Source: a virus
Reading direction: 5' to 3' (one strand)
Length of the DNA stretch: 41,178 nucleotides
IMG/VR virus record: IMGVR_UViG_3300045431_000828
Span: 1 to 41,178 of that record
In this document: one piece after another, positions 22,005-29,974 of the stretch
Numbering within the stretch: the stretch's first letter is position 1
How the letters are laid out: each line of letters begins with the position of its first letter
Position numbers and translations under genes: made by a program
The notes under the pieces: model-generated
Database searches by the model: none
Told to the model about the DNA's origin: nothing
Seen by the model: the letters and a program-made list of their open reading frames with translations, nothing else

Positions 22005-22574
22005 ATGAACATCCTCGTCGTCACGCCGCCCGCTCGGCTGGTCAGCCTGGACGACATGAAGGCGCACCTTCGCGTGACGACGGACGACGAGGATGGACTG
22101 ATCGAAACCTATATCGACGCGGCCTGCGCCTGGATCGACGGGCCGAACGGCTGGCTGGGCCAGTGCATCGGCGAGCAGGTTCTGGAGGTCAGCTATGGCG
22201 ACGGTCGGGGCCTGACGGCCTGGGCTTACGGTCCCCCGATGCGCCCGCCCATGGGACCGCTGCTGGGGGTGGTCGAGATCACGTATCGCGACCGTGACGG
22301 GGTCGAGCACGATGCCGATGTCGAGCCGCTCTACGTCAATAACGGCGCGGTCGATGGCTTCCTTGGCGCGGCTTGGGCGGGCGGGGCAAACCGGGTTCGT
22401 CTGCGGTATCGCGCTGGGTTCGAGGTGGTGCCGCCACCCGTCACTCAGGCGGTCAAGCTGCTCGTTGGCCAGTGGTTCCGGAACCGGTCGGCCATCAACG
22501 TCGGAAACATCGTCAACGAACTCCCGAACGGCGTGAAGGCGCTGCTCGGCCCGTATTGGTTCAGGAGGATCTGA
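22005..22574 (+). CDS. Head-tail connector protein (gp6-like)
   Basis: A 189-residue protein of the HK97 gp6/gp15-like connector family. The N-terminus (VVTPPARLVSLDDMKAHLRV, TDDEDGLIETYIDAACAWID) is the typical start, and the end (PPPVTQAVKLLVGQWFRNRS) is the usual helical block. It docks on the portal below the head. The dispersed palindrome at 22384-22402 is inside. Confidence 0.88.
   Translation: MNILVVTPPARLVSLDDMKAHLRVTTDDEDGLIETYIDAACAWIDGPNGWLGQCIGEQVLEVSYGDGRGLTAWAYGPPMRPPMGPLLGVVEITYRDRDGVEHDADVEPLYVNNGAVDGFLGAAWAGGANRVRLRYRAGFEVVPPPVTQAVKLLVGQWFRNRSAINVGNIVNELPNGVKALLGPYWFRRI
22384..22402. repeat. Dispersed 19-bp palindrome, copy 7
   Basis: GGGCAAACCGGGTTCGTCT, plus orientation, inside the head-tail connector gene; encoded as GANRVRL, a third reading context. 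Confidence 0.85.
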
Positions 22575-22576
22575 GC

Positions 22577-22768
22577 ATGAAGGTTGTCACCTTCGCGCGC
22601 CGCTGGCGGCGCCGTCTCGACGAGACCACGGTCGAGGAGTTCCCGAAGGGCGCGACCGCCACCGTGAACAACGACCGTGCCGCCGCCGCGCTGAAGGCCG
22701 GCGTGCTGGACGGCGAGCCCATCGACCCGCCGAATGAAGGCGGCGATGGCGGCCAGTCGCAAGGCTGA
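22577..22768 (+). CDS. Small head-region protein, 63 residues
   Basis: A small protein (MKVVTFARRWRRRLDETTVE, then AAAALKAGVLDGEPID and a Gly/Gln tail). It looks like a short beta-helix fold found between connector genes in HK97-like phages. AGGAGG lies before the ATG at 22577. Function unknown. Confidence 0.7.
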   Translation: MKVVTFARRWRRRLDETTVEEFPKGATATVNNDRAAAALKAGVLDGEPIDPPNEGGDGGQSQG

Positions 22769-22770
22769 CC

Positions 22771-23094
22771 ATGGACCCCGGCGAGTTCGACAAGCGGGTC
22801 GCCGTCGTCCGCGATGTGAAGACGGGCCGGGACGCGGCCGGCGCGCCGACGACCGCACGTCAGGAGATCGCCCGTCCTTGGGCGAAGGTGATCTATCCGG
22901 GCGGGCGTGAGTTCCTGGCTGGTGACGGCGAGGCGACGGAGCGCCGGGTGGTGTTCCGCATGTACCCTCTGGCCGGGGTCGATGTCGGAACGGTCGTCGT
23001 CTTTAAGGACGTCGACCACGACGTTCAGGACATCCGACCGTTCGACGATGTGATCGAACTGCACACGGTCAGCAAGGCCCCGGTCGCGCCGTGA
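22771..23094 (+). CDS. Phage head closure / head-tail adaptor protein
   Basis: A 107-residue protein with the head-closure pattern: DPGEFDKRVAVVRDV at the start, RPWAKVIYPGGREFLAGDGE in the middle, and VVFRMYPLAGVDVGT and IELHTVSK at the end. This matches the SPP1 gp16/HK97 head-tail adaptor family that closes the connector. Overlaps the next start. Confidence 0.85.
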   Translation: MDPGEFDKRVAVVRDVKTGRDAAGAPTTARQEIARPWAKVIYPGGREFLAGDGEATERRVVFRMYPLAGVDVGTVVVFKDVDHDVQDIRPFDDVIELHTVSKAPVAP

Positions 23095-23537
23095 AGACGA
23101 CCTTCAAGACGGAGGGCTTCGCCGAGCTCGAGGCGGGTCTCGGCGAGTTCAAGAAAGCCACGGCGCGAAATGTCCTGAAGCGGGCCGGGCTCGACGCCAT
23201 GCAGCCGGTCGCGGACGAGATGGAGCGCCGCGCTCCCCGCGATCAACAGGACCTGGCCGAGGCCATCGACACCGGGACGCGCCTGCCACGCGGGGGCAAG
23301 CGCCACTTCCGAGACCGAGGGACGGTCGAGATCTACGCGGGGGTCAAGGTCGTCGGCGGCGGGATGCCGCCACAAGCGACGCAGCAGGAGTTCGGCAACG
23401 AGCACCACGGACCGCAGCCCTACGCGCGTCCCGGCTGGGACGCGGAGCGCGGTCAGGTGATTCCGCGGCTGGCCGAATCCCTGGGTCGGGAGATCGACGC
23501 CGCCAAGGCCCGCGCCCGGAAGCGGGCCAAGAGGTGA
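23091..23537 (+). CDS. HK97 gp10-family tail-connector protein
   Basis: A 148-residue protein of the HK97 gp10 family. The start (KTEGFAELEAGLGEFKKATA, then RNVLKRAGLDAMQPVADEME) and the QQEFGNEHHGPQPYARPGWD block are typical. It starts at GTG 23091, overlapping the adaptor stop. It probably acts in the neck that joins head and tail. Confidence 0.88.
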   Translation: MKTTFKTEGFAELEAGLGEFKKATARNVLKRAGLDAMQPVADEMERRAPRDQQDLAEAIDTGTRLPRGGKRHFRDRGTVEIYAGVKVVGGGMPPQATQQEFGNEHHGPQPYARPGWDAERGQVIPRLAESLGREIDAAKARARKRAKR

Positions 23538-23540
23538 TCC

Positions 23541-23927
23541 ATGGAAGAAGCCCTTCGGGGTCACCTGGCCGCAGACGCCGGGCTGACCGCGCTTGTCGGT
23601 CAGAGCATCCAGTGGGCGGTGCGCGAGGCGCCGCCGTCCTTGGCGCTGCACCTGATCGACGGCCCGCCTGACACGACCATGAAGGGGCGAACGGGCCTGG
23701 TCATGGCGCGGGTCCAGGCGGACTGCTGGGGCGACCGGTTCCTGACGGCCAAGGCCATCGGCGAAGCGTTCGTCGCGGCTCTTCCTGCCCGTCGGCAGGT
23801 CATCGACGGCGTGATGTTCCAAGGCTGCGTCGTTCTCGACACCGAGCGCAGCGGCCCGATGGGGGACGCTCCGAACATCCTTTTCCGGACTCGCATTGAC
23901 GTGCGGGTCTCCTTTAGCCCGGCCTAA
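23541..23927 (+). CDS. DUF3168 tail terminator-like protein
   Basis: A 128-residue protein of the DUF3168 family: EEALRGHLAADAGLTALVGQ at the start, then VMARVQADCWGDRFLTAKAI and RTRIDVRVSF at the end. This family caps the tail tube (tail terminator) in related phages. Located directly before the major tail protein gene, as usual. Confidence 0.88.
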   Translation: MEEALRGHLAADAGLTALVGQSIQWAVREAPPSLALHLIDGPPDTTMKGRTGLVMARVQADCWGDRFLTAKAIGEAFVAALPARRQVIDGVMFQGCVVLDTERSGPMGDAPNILFRTRIDVRVSFSPA

Positions 23928-23942
23928 GGAGGGCCGATCACC

Positions 23943-24380
23943 ATGGCAGAATCCGAAGGCATCATCGGCCTCGGCTCGTCCTTCTCGCGCCGTACTTCGG
24001 CGGTCGGGGTCGTGCCCAAGGTCTTCGCGGAGATGGGCGAGGCCATCTCGATCACCCCGCCGAACCCGACGCGCGAGTCGGCCGACTTCACGCACCTGAA
24101 GTCGCCGAACAAGACGCGCGAGCACAAGCCCACGCTGATCGAACCGGGCGAGGCGAACGTAAACTTCCACTACACCCCGGCCTGCCGCACGGCTGTCGAC
24201 ACGTCTTTCCTTTCCGGCCTGATCGAAGAGTTCCAGATCGGCTATCCGGATGGCGCGACCGAGACGTTCTTCGGGTTCTTCACCGGCAAGGCGACCGACC
24301 CGCTGGAGATCGACGGCAAGGTCACGATCTCGGCGCCCATCAAGATCACCGGCCTGCCGGTGTATGCGGAGCCGGCGTAA
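23943..24380 (+). CDS. Major tail (tube) protein
   Basis: A 145-residue protein, placed and sized like the tube subunit of siphophage tails. Segments TSAVGVVPKVFAEMGEAISI and FGFFTGKATDPLEIDGKVTI suggest the beta-sandwich tube fold. A strong AAGGAGG ribosome-binding site precedes the ATG at 23943. Assigned mainly by gene order (between terminator and chaperone). Confidence 0.8.
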   Translation: MAESEGIIGLGSSFSRRTSAVGVVPKVFAEMGEAISITPPNPTRESADFTHLKSPNKTREHKPTLIEPGEANVNFHYTPACRTAVDTSFLSGLIEEFQIGYPDGATETFFGFFTGKATDPLEIDGKVTISAPIKITGLPVYAEPA

Positions 24381-24381
24381 C

Positions 24382-24747
24382 ATGGCCAATCCCATCAAGG
24401 GCGAAGTCGCCCTGTCGGCGTTCGGCCAGGACTACACCTTCGTTCTGGACCTGAACTCTTTGTGCGAGGCCGAGGAGTATGTGCCTGGCATCATGGACGG
24501 CTTCACGGAGGTGAAGTCCATCCGGGCTATCCGCGCGGTATTCTGGGCTGGCCTGAACCGCAACCATCCCGAGGTCACCCTGCAGGAGGCCGGGCGTATC
24601 GCGCAGGAGGTCGGAATGGTGAAGGTCGGCCAACTGGTGGGCGAGGGCGTCAAGTTGGCCTTCGGCGTCAAGGCCGTCGGCCCGGCTAAGGAGGGCGGCG
24701 ACAGCCCCCCGGCTCCCGCGAGCCCTGGGACTGGGACCGCTTCCTAG
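24382..24747 (+). CDS. Tail assembly chaperone (lambda G-like product)
   Basis: A 121-residue protein (MANPIKGEVALSAFGQDYTF, LDLNSLCEAEEYVPG, and SIRAIRAVFWAGLNRNHPEV). The GEVAL start and NSLCEAEE segment match the GTA-gp10/TAC-type chaperones that precede the tape-measure gene. In such phages a fraction of ribosomes slips into a second frame to make a longer G-T form that also binds the tape measure. The slip site C CCC CCG lies at 24705-24711, near the end of this frame. Confidence 0.85.
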   Translation: MANPIKGEVALSAFGQDYTFVLDLNSLCEAEEYVPGIMDGFTEVKSIRAIRAVFWAGLNRNHPEVTLQEAGRIAQEVGMVKVGQLVGEGVKLAFGVKAVGPAKEGGDSPPAPASPGTGTAS

Positions 24748-25019
24748 GCCTTTGGCTCGAAACCGGGCGGGACGCTGACAGCTTCTGGCGGCAGACCCCC
24801 CGGACCCTGAGGCTCGCGCTCGACGCCTATGCAGAGGTGATCGAGCGCGAGCGCCGTCGGGACGCCTGGACGGCCTGGCACGTCGCGGCCCTGATGCGTG
24901 TGAAGAAGGGTCGCCTGCCGAGCATCGACGACCTGTTGGGCATCAAACGCGGTCCGGTCGTTCAGACGCCCGACGAGATGAAGTCAGTCTTCGCCGCGAT
25001 CCGGTTGCAGATGCAGTAA
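24690..25019 (+). CDS. Frameshifted extension of the tail chaperone (T part of G-T)
   Basis: This frame (open from 24690, no good start before GTG 24837) encodes PWDWDRFLGLWLETGRDADS, then DAYAEVIERERRRDAW and further helical sequence to SVFAAIRLQMQ. A -1 slip at C CCC CCG (24705-24711) joins it to the first frame after GGDSP. The combined product would be about 212 residues, a normal size for G-T. Downstream sequences compatible with an RNA structure were not assessed. Confidence 0.75.
   Translation, partial: GGRRQPPGSREPWDWDRFLGLWLETGRDADSFWRQTPRTLRLALDAYAEVIERERRRDAWTAWHVAALMRVKKGRLPSIDDLLGIKRGPVVQTPDEMKSVFAAIRLQMQ
24705..24711 (+). promoter_or_regulatory. Programmed -1 frameshift site (C CCC CCG)
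   Basis: The heptamer fits X XXY YYZ with codons CCC and CCG in the zero frame, and CCC CCC after the slip. It lies inside the 58-base overlap of the two open frames. Confidence 0.65.
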
Positions 25020-25042
25020 GGGGTGGTCGCGAGGCCGCCCCT
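25019..25042. terminator. Two-way hairpin between convergent chaperone and moron genes
   Basis: A 10-bp stem with two G-U pairs (AGGGGTGGTC with GGCCGCCCCT), capped by the stable GNRA loop GCGA. It sits between the stop codons of the plus-strand chaperone and the minus-strand moron, so it can end transcription from both sides. Confidence 0.6.
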
Positions 25043-25421
25043 ATCTGTGCCTCACCCGGTCCGAAAAATCGGGGCCGCTCCACTTGCGTCCGTCCTCGCC
25101 GCAGAAGGCGTCGAGCATGATGTCATCGTCGCTCTCGGCGCTGTCGATCAAGAGATACGGTTCGTCGGCAAAGCTGGCCCAAGCGAACCGGTTCCAGCCG
25201 ACATAGGCTCCCATCCTGTTCTTCGAGTTCACGAAGCCGCAGATGACCAAATCGGTGCCTCTCACATCGCGGAATCGTGCCGAGGGGTAGTCCAAAAGCC
25301 GTTCGTCGAGAGCACCGCGGACCGCAGCGAACTGCGCGTCAGTAGGCGGCGCATCCGGTCGTCCGGAACCCTGTTGGGGCACGGTGACGGCCAGCGCCGC
25401 CGCGATCAGCAACGTCTTCAT
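25041..25421 (-). CDS. Secreted moron-type protein
   Basis: A 126-residue protein with a signal peptide (MKTLLIAAALAVTV), no lipobox Cys, and a compact domain containing YPSARFRDVRGTDLVICGFV and NRMGAYVGWNRFAWASF, with two later Cys (CGF, FCGED). Proteins of this pattern are widespread unknowns in Proteobacteria and phages. It is the only minus-strand gene inside the tail cluster, bounded by its own terminator hairpin and a promoter gap, which is the layout of a moron expressed from the prophage. Superinfection exclusion or host fitness are possible roles (inference). The ATG at 25421 follows GGGGGAA; a TTG at 25433 is the alternative. Confidence 0.8.
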   Translation of the reverse strand: MKTLLIAAALAVTVPQQGSGRPDAPPTDAQFAAVRGALDERLLDYPSARFRDVRGTDLVICGFVNSKNRMGAYVGWNRFAWASFADEPYLLIDSAESDDDIMLDAFCGEDGRKWSGPDFSDRVRHR

Positions 25422-25435
25422 TCCCCCATTCAACC

Positions 25436-25454
25436 GGGCAAACCGGGTTTGTCA
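25436..25454. repeat. Dispersed 19-bp palindrome, copy 8 (intergenic)
   Basis: GGGCAAACCGGGTTTGTCA, the only intergenic copy and the most symmetric (CAAAC on both strands). It lies between the divergent moron (ATG at 25421) and tape-measure (ATG at 25466) genes, 14 and 11 bases from their start codons, and abuts the AAAGGAGG ribosome-binding site. Confidence 0.85.
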
Positions 25455-25465
25455 AAGGAGGTCTC

Positions 25466-28330
25466 ATGAGCGCCGACGCGGTTATCGGCTCCCTGAAGGC
25501 TGTCCTCGGGCTGGATTACGCTCAGTTCGAGGATGGCCTGGACGCGGCGCGCAAGCAGCTTCGTCAAGCGAGCCGGGACTTCCAGCGCGTCGGCCGTGAA
25601 CTGAGCGGCATCGGTCGTGACCTGACCATGTGGGTGACGGGGCCACTGGCCCTGGCCGGCGGTGCGGTGATCAAGACGGCGGCGGACTTCGAGTCGGCGA
25701 TGGGCCGCGTCAGCATCTCGACCGGCGCGGCGGGCGAGAGCCTGGAGGCGATGAGCGATCTGGCGCGCGAGATCGGCAAGGAGACCGTGTTCAGCGCCAC
25801 CACGGCGGCGGACGCGATGGACATGCTGGCCAAGGCGGGCGTGTCGGTCGAGGACATCCTGGGCGGCGCCGCGCGCGCCGCCGTGGACTTGGCCGCCGCC
25901 GCCGGGACCGAACTGGACCCCGCCGCCGCCGCCATCACCGACACGATGGCCCAGTTCCACAAGACCGCCGCCGAACTGCCGACCGTCGTCAACCAGATCA
26001 CCGGGGCGGTGAACGAGTCGAAGCTGGACTTCGTCGACTTCCAGCAGGCCATGGGGCAGGCGGGCGGTGTGGCCGCGAACCTCGGCGTGAGCTTCGAGGA
26101 CTTCAACGCGGTCCTGGCCGGGACGAGCCCGCTGTTCTCGTCCGGATCGGACGCTGGCACCTCGTTCAAGACCTTCCTGCAAAGGCTGGTCCCGACGACC
26201 GAGGGCGCGGCGACCGCGATTCAGGAACTGGGTCTCAGCTTCCACGACGCGGAGGGAAACCTGCGGCCGATGCGCGAGATCGCGCAGCAGCTCAAGGACT
26301 CGCTGTCGGGCCTGTCCGATCAGGCGAAGACGGAAGCCCTGACGGAGATCTTCGGCACCGATGCCATGCGGACGGCCATCGCCCTCATGGATCAGGGCGC
26401 CGAGGGCCTCGACCGCATCGCCGAGCGCATTGCCGCGACCGACGCTGCTGCGCAAGCCGCGAAACGGATGGAGGGCTTCAACGGCCAGATGGAGCAACTG
26501 GGCGGCGCCTTTCAGGAAGTCGCCATCGCCATCGGGGAGAGCGGCATCCTGCAACTGGCGACCGGTCTGGTGACGGCGTTGGCCGACATCATGGGCCACG
26601 TCTCGGAACTGAACCCGGTGCTGCTGCAAGTCGGCGTGGTGTTCGCCGCCATCGCAGCGGCCATCGGCCCGGTGATCATGCTGGTGGGCGGACTGGTCAG
26701 CGCCATGGGGGCGCTGACCGGGGCCTTCGCGGCAGGCGGTCTGTTCGCGGCCGGCGGCGCGCTGGCCACCATCGGGACCGCGCTGGGCGCGCTGTCGGCC
26801 ATCGCCCTGCCGGTCGTCGCGACCATCGCCGCTGTGGTCGCCGCCTTCCTGCTGTTCCGCGACGACATCGAACCGGTCATGCAACGCCTCTGGCAGACGT
26901 TGCAGGCGACGCTCGGCCCAGCGCTAGGCGACCTGTTCAATACGGTCGGGGAGACCGTGCAAGCGCTTGGAGAAGGGCTGAAGGCGTTCGCAGACGGTCC
27001 AGCGGGTCAGGCGATCATCAAGTTCTCGATGTGGATGGCCGAGTTCTGGGGGACTGTGCTGATCCGCGCCTTGACGGCAGCCGTCCGGATCATCGACGGC
27101 GCGCTGAAGAACATCGGCACGGCGTTCTCTATCCTCGGCGACCTGCTGACTGGCGACTTTTCCGGCGCTTGGGAAGGCGTCAAACGCCTGGTGACCGACT
27201 CGATCCAGTCCATGGGCCGGGTCATCGAGGCCATCTTCCCCGGTGCGCTGGACTGGATGAAGCGGCTCTATGAGGGCGTTCGCGACTGGCTGCAGAACAA
27301 GCTCGGCGGCGTGTTCAACTGGGTCGGCGACAAGGTGAAGTGGGTCGGCGATCAGTTCTTCAAGCTGTACGACGCCGTCGTCGGGCATAGCTACATCCCC
27401 GACATGGTCGAGGGCATCGCCGAATGGATGGCCAAGCTCGACGCCGGGATGGTGGTGCCTGCTCGAAACGCGACGGCCGCCACCCGAGAGGCGTTCGAGG
27501 ATCTCCGCGACGACATTGCGGACATCATGGAAGGGCTGCTCACCGATCAGGAGCGTGCTGCCCGCGACCTTGCCCAAAAGACGGCCCGCATCAGGGAAGC
27601 GGTGCGAGCGGGAATGATCACCGAACGCCAGGGGCAAATCCTTGAAGCGGGGGTTGCGGCCGAAGGGATGCGGCTTCCCGAGGTTCCCCGCGTCGATCCC
27701 GGCGCTCTCGCTGACGGCCGAGACATCAGCCGTCAGATGAAAGAGGCCGGAGATCGCGTCAAAGAGGCAATGAATGCCGTTGACGCGAAGATGCAGGAAG
27801 CCGCCGACCGGTTCTCGGACCGCTTCGCCAGCGGTCTCGAAGCGGCGCTGAACGGCGACCTGAGGGGCGTCCTGGAAGCGATCTTCGGCGACTTGCGGAC
27901 GCATCTCCGCGACCTCGGTCGACTGCTGTTCGACGCCATCAACGGGGGCGGTGCGGGCGGCAAGGGCGGTGGGTTCGGCGGCAACATTCTGTCCTCGATC
28001 TTCGGGAGCGGGAGCCTGAAGATTCCGGGGTTCAAGGACGGGGTGTCGTTCAAGGTGGCCGGGGCGGGGGCGCAAGACAGCCGTCTGTTCGGGATGCGCC
28101 TGTCGCCCGGCGAAATGGTCGATGTCCGCAAGCCCGGTCAGGACGCCGGCCCCGCGCTCGCGGGGGCACCCATGTCGTTCGACCTGCGCGGCGCGGTGAT
28201 GACCGGCGACCTGCTGCGGCAGATGGAGGGGATGGCGCAGGCCTCGGGCGGCGCGGCAGTGCGCGGTGCGCGGACGACCGTGCCGACCGACATGGCCTAT
28301 GCGGGCCGCTATCGCCGGGGAGGTCGCTGA
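25466..28330 (+). CDS. Tail tape measure protein
   Basis: A 954-residue protein that sets tail length. The start (VIGSLKAVLGLDYAQFEDGL, then RKQLRQASRDFQ) and the block SAMGRVSISTGAAGESLEAM belong to the TP901-like tape-measure family. A long hydrophobic region at about 388-463 (AAAIGPVIMLVGGLVSAMGA and what follows) could span the membrane during DNA ejection. The C-terminal 150 residues are Gly-rich with a charged segment. Using the known rule of about 1.5 angstrom per residue, the tail would be about 140 nm. A perfect AAAGGAGG precedes the ATG at 25466, and the dispersed palindrome abuts it. Confidence 0.95.
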   Translation: MSADAVIGSLKAVLGLDYAQFEDGLDAARKQLRQASRDFQRVGRELSGIGRDLTMWVTGPLALAGGAVIKTAADFESAMGRVSISTGAAGESLEAMSDLAREIGKETVFSATTAADAMDMLAKAGVSVEDILGGAARAAVDLAAAAGTELDPAAAAITDTMAQFHKTAAELPTVVNQITGAVNESKLDFVDFQQAMGQAGGVAANLGVSFEDFNAVLAGTSPLFSSGSDAGTSFKTFLQRLVPTTEGAATAIQELGLSFHDAEGNLRPMREIAQQLKDSLSGLSDQAKTEALTEIFGTDAMRTAIALMDQGAEGLDRIAERIAATDAAAQAAKRMEGFNGQMEQLGGAFQEVAIAIGESGILQLATGLVTALADIMGHVSELNPVLLQVGVVFAAIAAAIGPVIMLVGGLVSAMGALTGAFAAGGLFAAGGALATIGTALGALSAIALPVVATIAAVVAAFLLFRDDIEPVMQRLWQTLQATLGPALGDLFNTVGETVQALGEGLKAFADGPAGQAIIKFSMWMAEFWGTVLIRALTAAVRIIDGALKNIGTAFSILGDLLTGDFSGAWEGVKRLVTDSIQSMGRVIEAIFPGALDWMKRLYEGVRDWLQNKLGGVFNWVGDKVKWVGDQFFKLYDAVVGHSYIPDMVEGIAEWMAKLDAGMVVPARNATAATREAFEDLRDDIADIMEGLLTDQERAARDLAQKTARIREAVRAGMITERQGQILEAGVAAEGMRLPEVPRVDPGALADGRDISRQMKEAGDRVKEAMNAVDAKMQEAADRFSDRFASGLEAALNGDLRGVLEAIFGDLRTHLRDLGRLLFDAINGGGAGGKGGGFGGNILSSIFGSGSLKIPGFKDGVSFKVAGAGAQDSRLFGMRLSPGEMVDVRKPGQDAGPALAGAPMSFDLRGAVMTGDLLRQMEGMAQASGGAAVRGARTTVPTDMAYAGRYRRGGR

Positions 28331-28332
28331 CC

Positions 28333-28917
28333 GTGGGGCTGATCCTTCCGACCATGCCCGGCCCCCGGTCGGCGCACGTCCGCCCGGTGTCGCGGCGGGC
28401 GAAGCTGGAGCCGGAGTTCGGCGGCGAGACCATGCGGCTGAACCGCAAGGGTTCGCGGTACGCCATGGATGTCGAACTGCCGCCGCTGACCTATGCGGAA
28501 TCGCTGGCGTGGACCGACCTGGAAGAAGAGACCGCGACCGTCGTGATGGAGGTGCCACAGCCCGGCGTGAACACGGGCCTTCCGGGCGCGGGCGTCGTGG
28601 TGGACGGGGACGACCAGGCCGGGACCACCCTGCGTCTTCGCGCCGTGACGCCCGGCTATGTGTTCCGCAAGGGCTGGTATCTGTCGGTCAGCACGGGCGG
28701 GTTCTGGTTCCTGTACCGGTCGCGGGCGACGGCCATGGCGGATGCCGACGGCGTGCTGGAGATCCCGCTGCGGACCATGCTGCGCGAGCCGCACGCCGAC
28801 GGCGATGTCGTCGAACTGCGCCGCCCGGTGATCGAGGGGTTCGCCACCTATGAGGGGGCGCCGATCGAGGTGACGCAGATGACCGAACTGCGCTTCACCA
28901 TCGAAGAGCGGGCGTGA
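28333..28917 (+). CDS. Minor tail protein
   Basis: A 194-residue protein starting at GTG 28333, two bases after the tape-measure stop. Beta-rich: SRYAMDVELPPLTYAESLAW, VVVDGDDQAGTTLRLRAVTP, then a C-terminus rich in alternating hydrophobics (EVTQMTELRFTIEERA). Its place after the tape measure and before the DUF2163-like gene fits a distal-tail type protein, by position rather than motif. Confidence 0.75.
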   Translation: MGLILPTMPGPRSAHVRPVSRRAKLEPEFGGETMRLNRKGSRYAMDVELPPLTYAESLAWTDLEEETATVVMEVPQPGVNTGLPGAGVVVDGDDQAGTTLRLRAVTPGYVFRKGWYLSVSTGGFWFLYRSRATAMADADGVLEIPLRTMLREPHADGDVVELRRPVIEGFATYEGAPIEVTQMTELRFTIEERA

Positions 28918-29552
28918 TGGACCCGACGACGGAGGCGGCATATCGGGGCCTCGCGCCGGTCGCCTGCACCCTGATCCGGTTCGCCCTGCCCGCCGGAGCG
29001 CTTTGCCTGACCGACGGCGGCTTCGTCCGGTTCGACGCGGGTGAGGGCGCCGGGCTCGAGCTCTATCGCGAGCGCGACCCGGTGTTCGGGGCGCTGGGTT
29101 CGCTGCCCCGGATCAGGGACGGCGCCGAGGAAACCACCACGCGCCTCAGCCTGGTGCTGCTGCCCGAGACGGACGAGGCTGCGGCGGCGCTGGGTCAGCT
29201 CAACGTGCAAGGGTGTCGGGTTCAGTGGTGGGAAGGCGTGGTCGAGCCCGCCTCCGGGACGCTGGCCGGGCCTCCGCTGCTGAAGTTCGACGGTGAGATC
29301 GACCGGCCCCGGCTGGGCGTCGGCGCCGGTCGCTCGATCCTGCTGGACTGCGGGACGCAGGCCGAACGGCAGGTCGAACCTAACGCGGACTGGCGGCTGA
29401 ACAGCGCCTTCCACCAAGCCATCTGGGGCGAGGAAGAGCTCGGCCTCGTCCACGTCGTCAACGTCCTGAAGAAGTCGGAATGGCGGGAGCGTCCGCCGAA
29501 CCCCGGCTTGTTCAAGCGGCTGCTGAACACCTTCATTCCCTTCACGAAATAG
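28917..29552 (+). CDS. Minor tail protein (tail-tip, DUF2163-like position)
   Basis: A 211-residue protein. Segments LAPVACTLIRFALPAGALCL, RIRDGAEETTTRLSLVLLPE and CRVQWWEGVVEP give a beta-rich tail-tip pattern; the end (HQAIWGEEELGLVHVVNVLK) is helical. In siphophages related to gene transfer agents, the DUF2163-type hub protein occupies this slot. The ATG at 28917 overlaps the upstream stop. Confidence 0.75.
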   Translation: MDPTTEAAYRGLAPVACTLIRFALPAGALCLTDGGFVRFDAGEGAGLELYRERDPVFGALGSLPRIRDGAEETTTRLSLVLLPETDEAAAALGQLNVQGCRVQWWEGVVEPASGTLAGPPLLKFDGEIDRPRLGVGAGRSILLDCGTQAERQVEPNADWRLNSAFHQAIWGEEELGLVHVVNVLKKSEWRERPPNPGLFKRLLNTFIPFTK

Positions 29553-29560
29553 GGGCGCGA

Positions 29561-29974
29561 ATGCATCCCATGTTGAAGCGGGCCGCCGCGGTGCAGGCCT
29601 GCATGGACCGGTTCGCGGGCAAACCCTACTCCGCCGGATCGCGGGACTGCGCCAAGCTGGCCGCCCACGCCCTGCACAAGATGGGGCGCTCGTGCCGTCT
29701 GTTGAGCGACGCCCGACACACGACCGAACAGGGGGCGTTGCTCTACGTCCGGCGCAAGGGGTTCGAGAACCTGGTCGAGCTCATGGACGCGACGGGCCTG
29801 CCCCGGATCGCTCCGGCCTCGGCTCTGCCCGGCGACATCATCGGGCTGGAGTCGGGTGACGCATTCGGCTGCTCGCTGACGGTCGCCCTCGGCGATGGCC
29901 TCGTTCTCGGCTTCAAGGACGGTGTCTGCCAGCCGGTCCAGCCGCACGCTTTCGTCGCGGCCTGGAGGGCCTGA
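29561..29974 (+). CDS. NlpC/P60-like tail cell-wall hydrolase
   Basis: A 137-residue protein. Cys30 in SAGSRDCAKLAAHALHKMG is the likely nucleophile of a papain-like (NlpC/P60, DUF6950-type) fold. The later segment ASALPGDIIGLESGDAFGCS resembles the central beta core. I cannot see the usual His clearly, so catalysis is not certain. It lies between the tail-tip and J-like genes, where such peptidoglycan hydrolases usually are. The ATG at 29561 follows GGGGCG. Confidence 0.75.
   Translation: MHPMLKRAAAVQACMDRFAGKPYSAGSRDCAKLAAHALHKMGRSCRLLSDARHTTEQGALLYVRRKGFENLVELMDATGLPRIAPASALPGDIIGLESGDAFGCSLTVALGDGLVLGFKDGVCQPVQPHAFVAAWRA

Noticed and set aside
29618-29626. GGCAAACCC half-site in the cell-wall hydrolase gene
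   Set aside because: The other half is absent.
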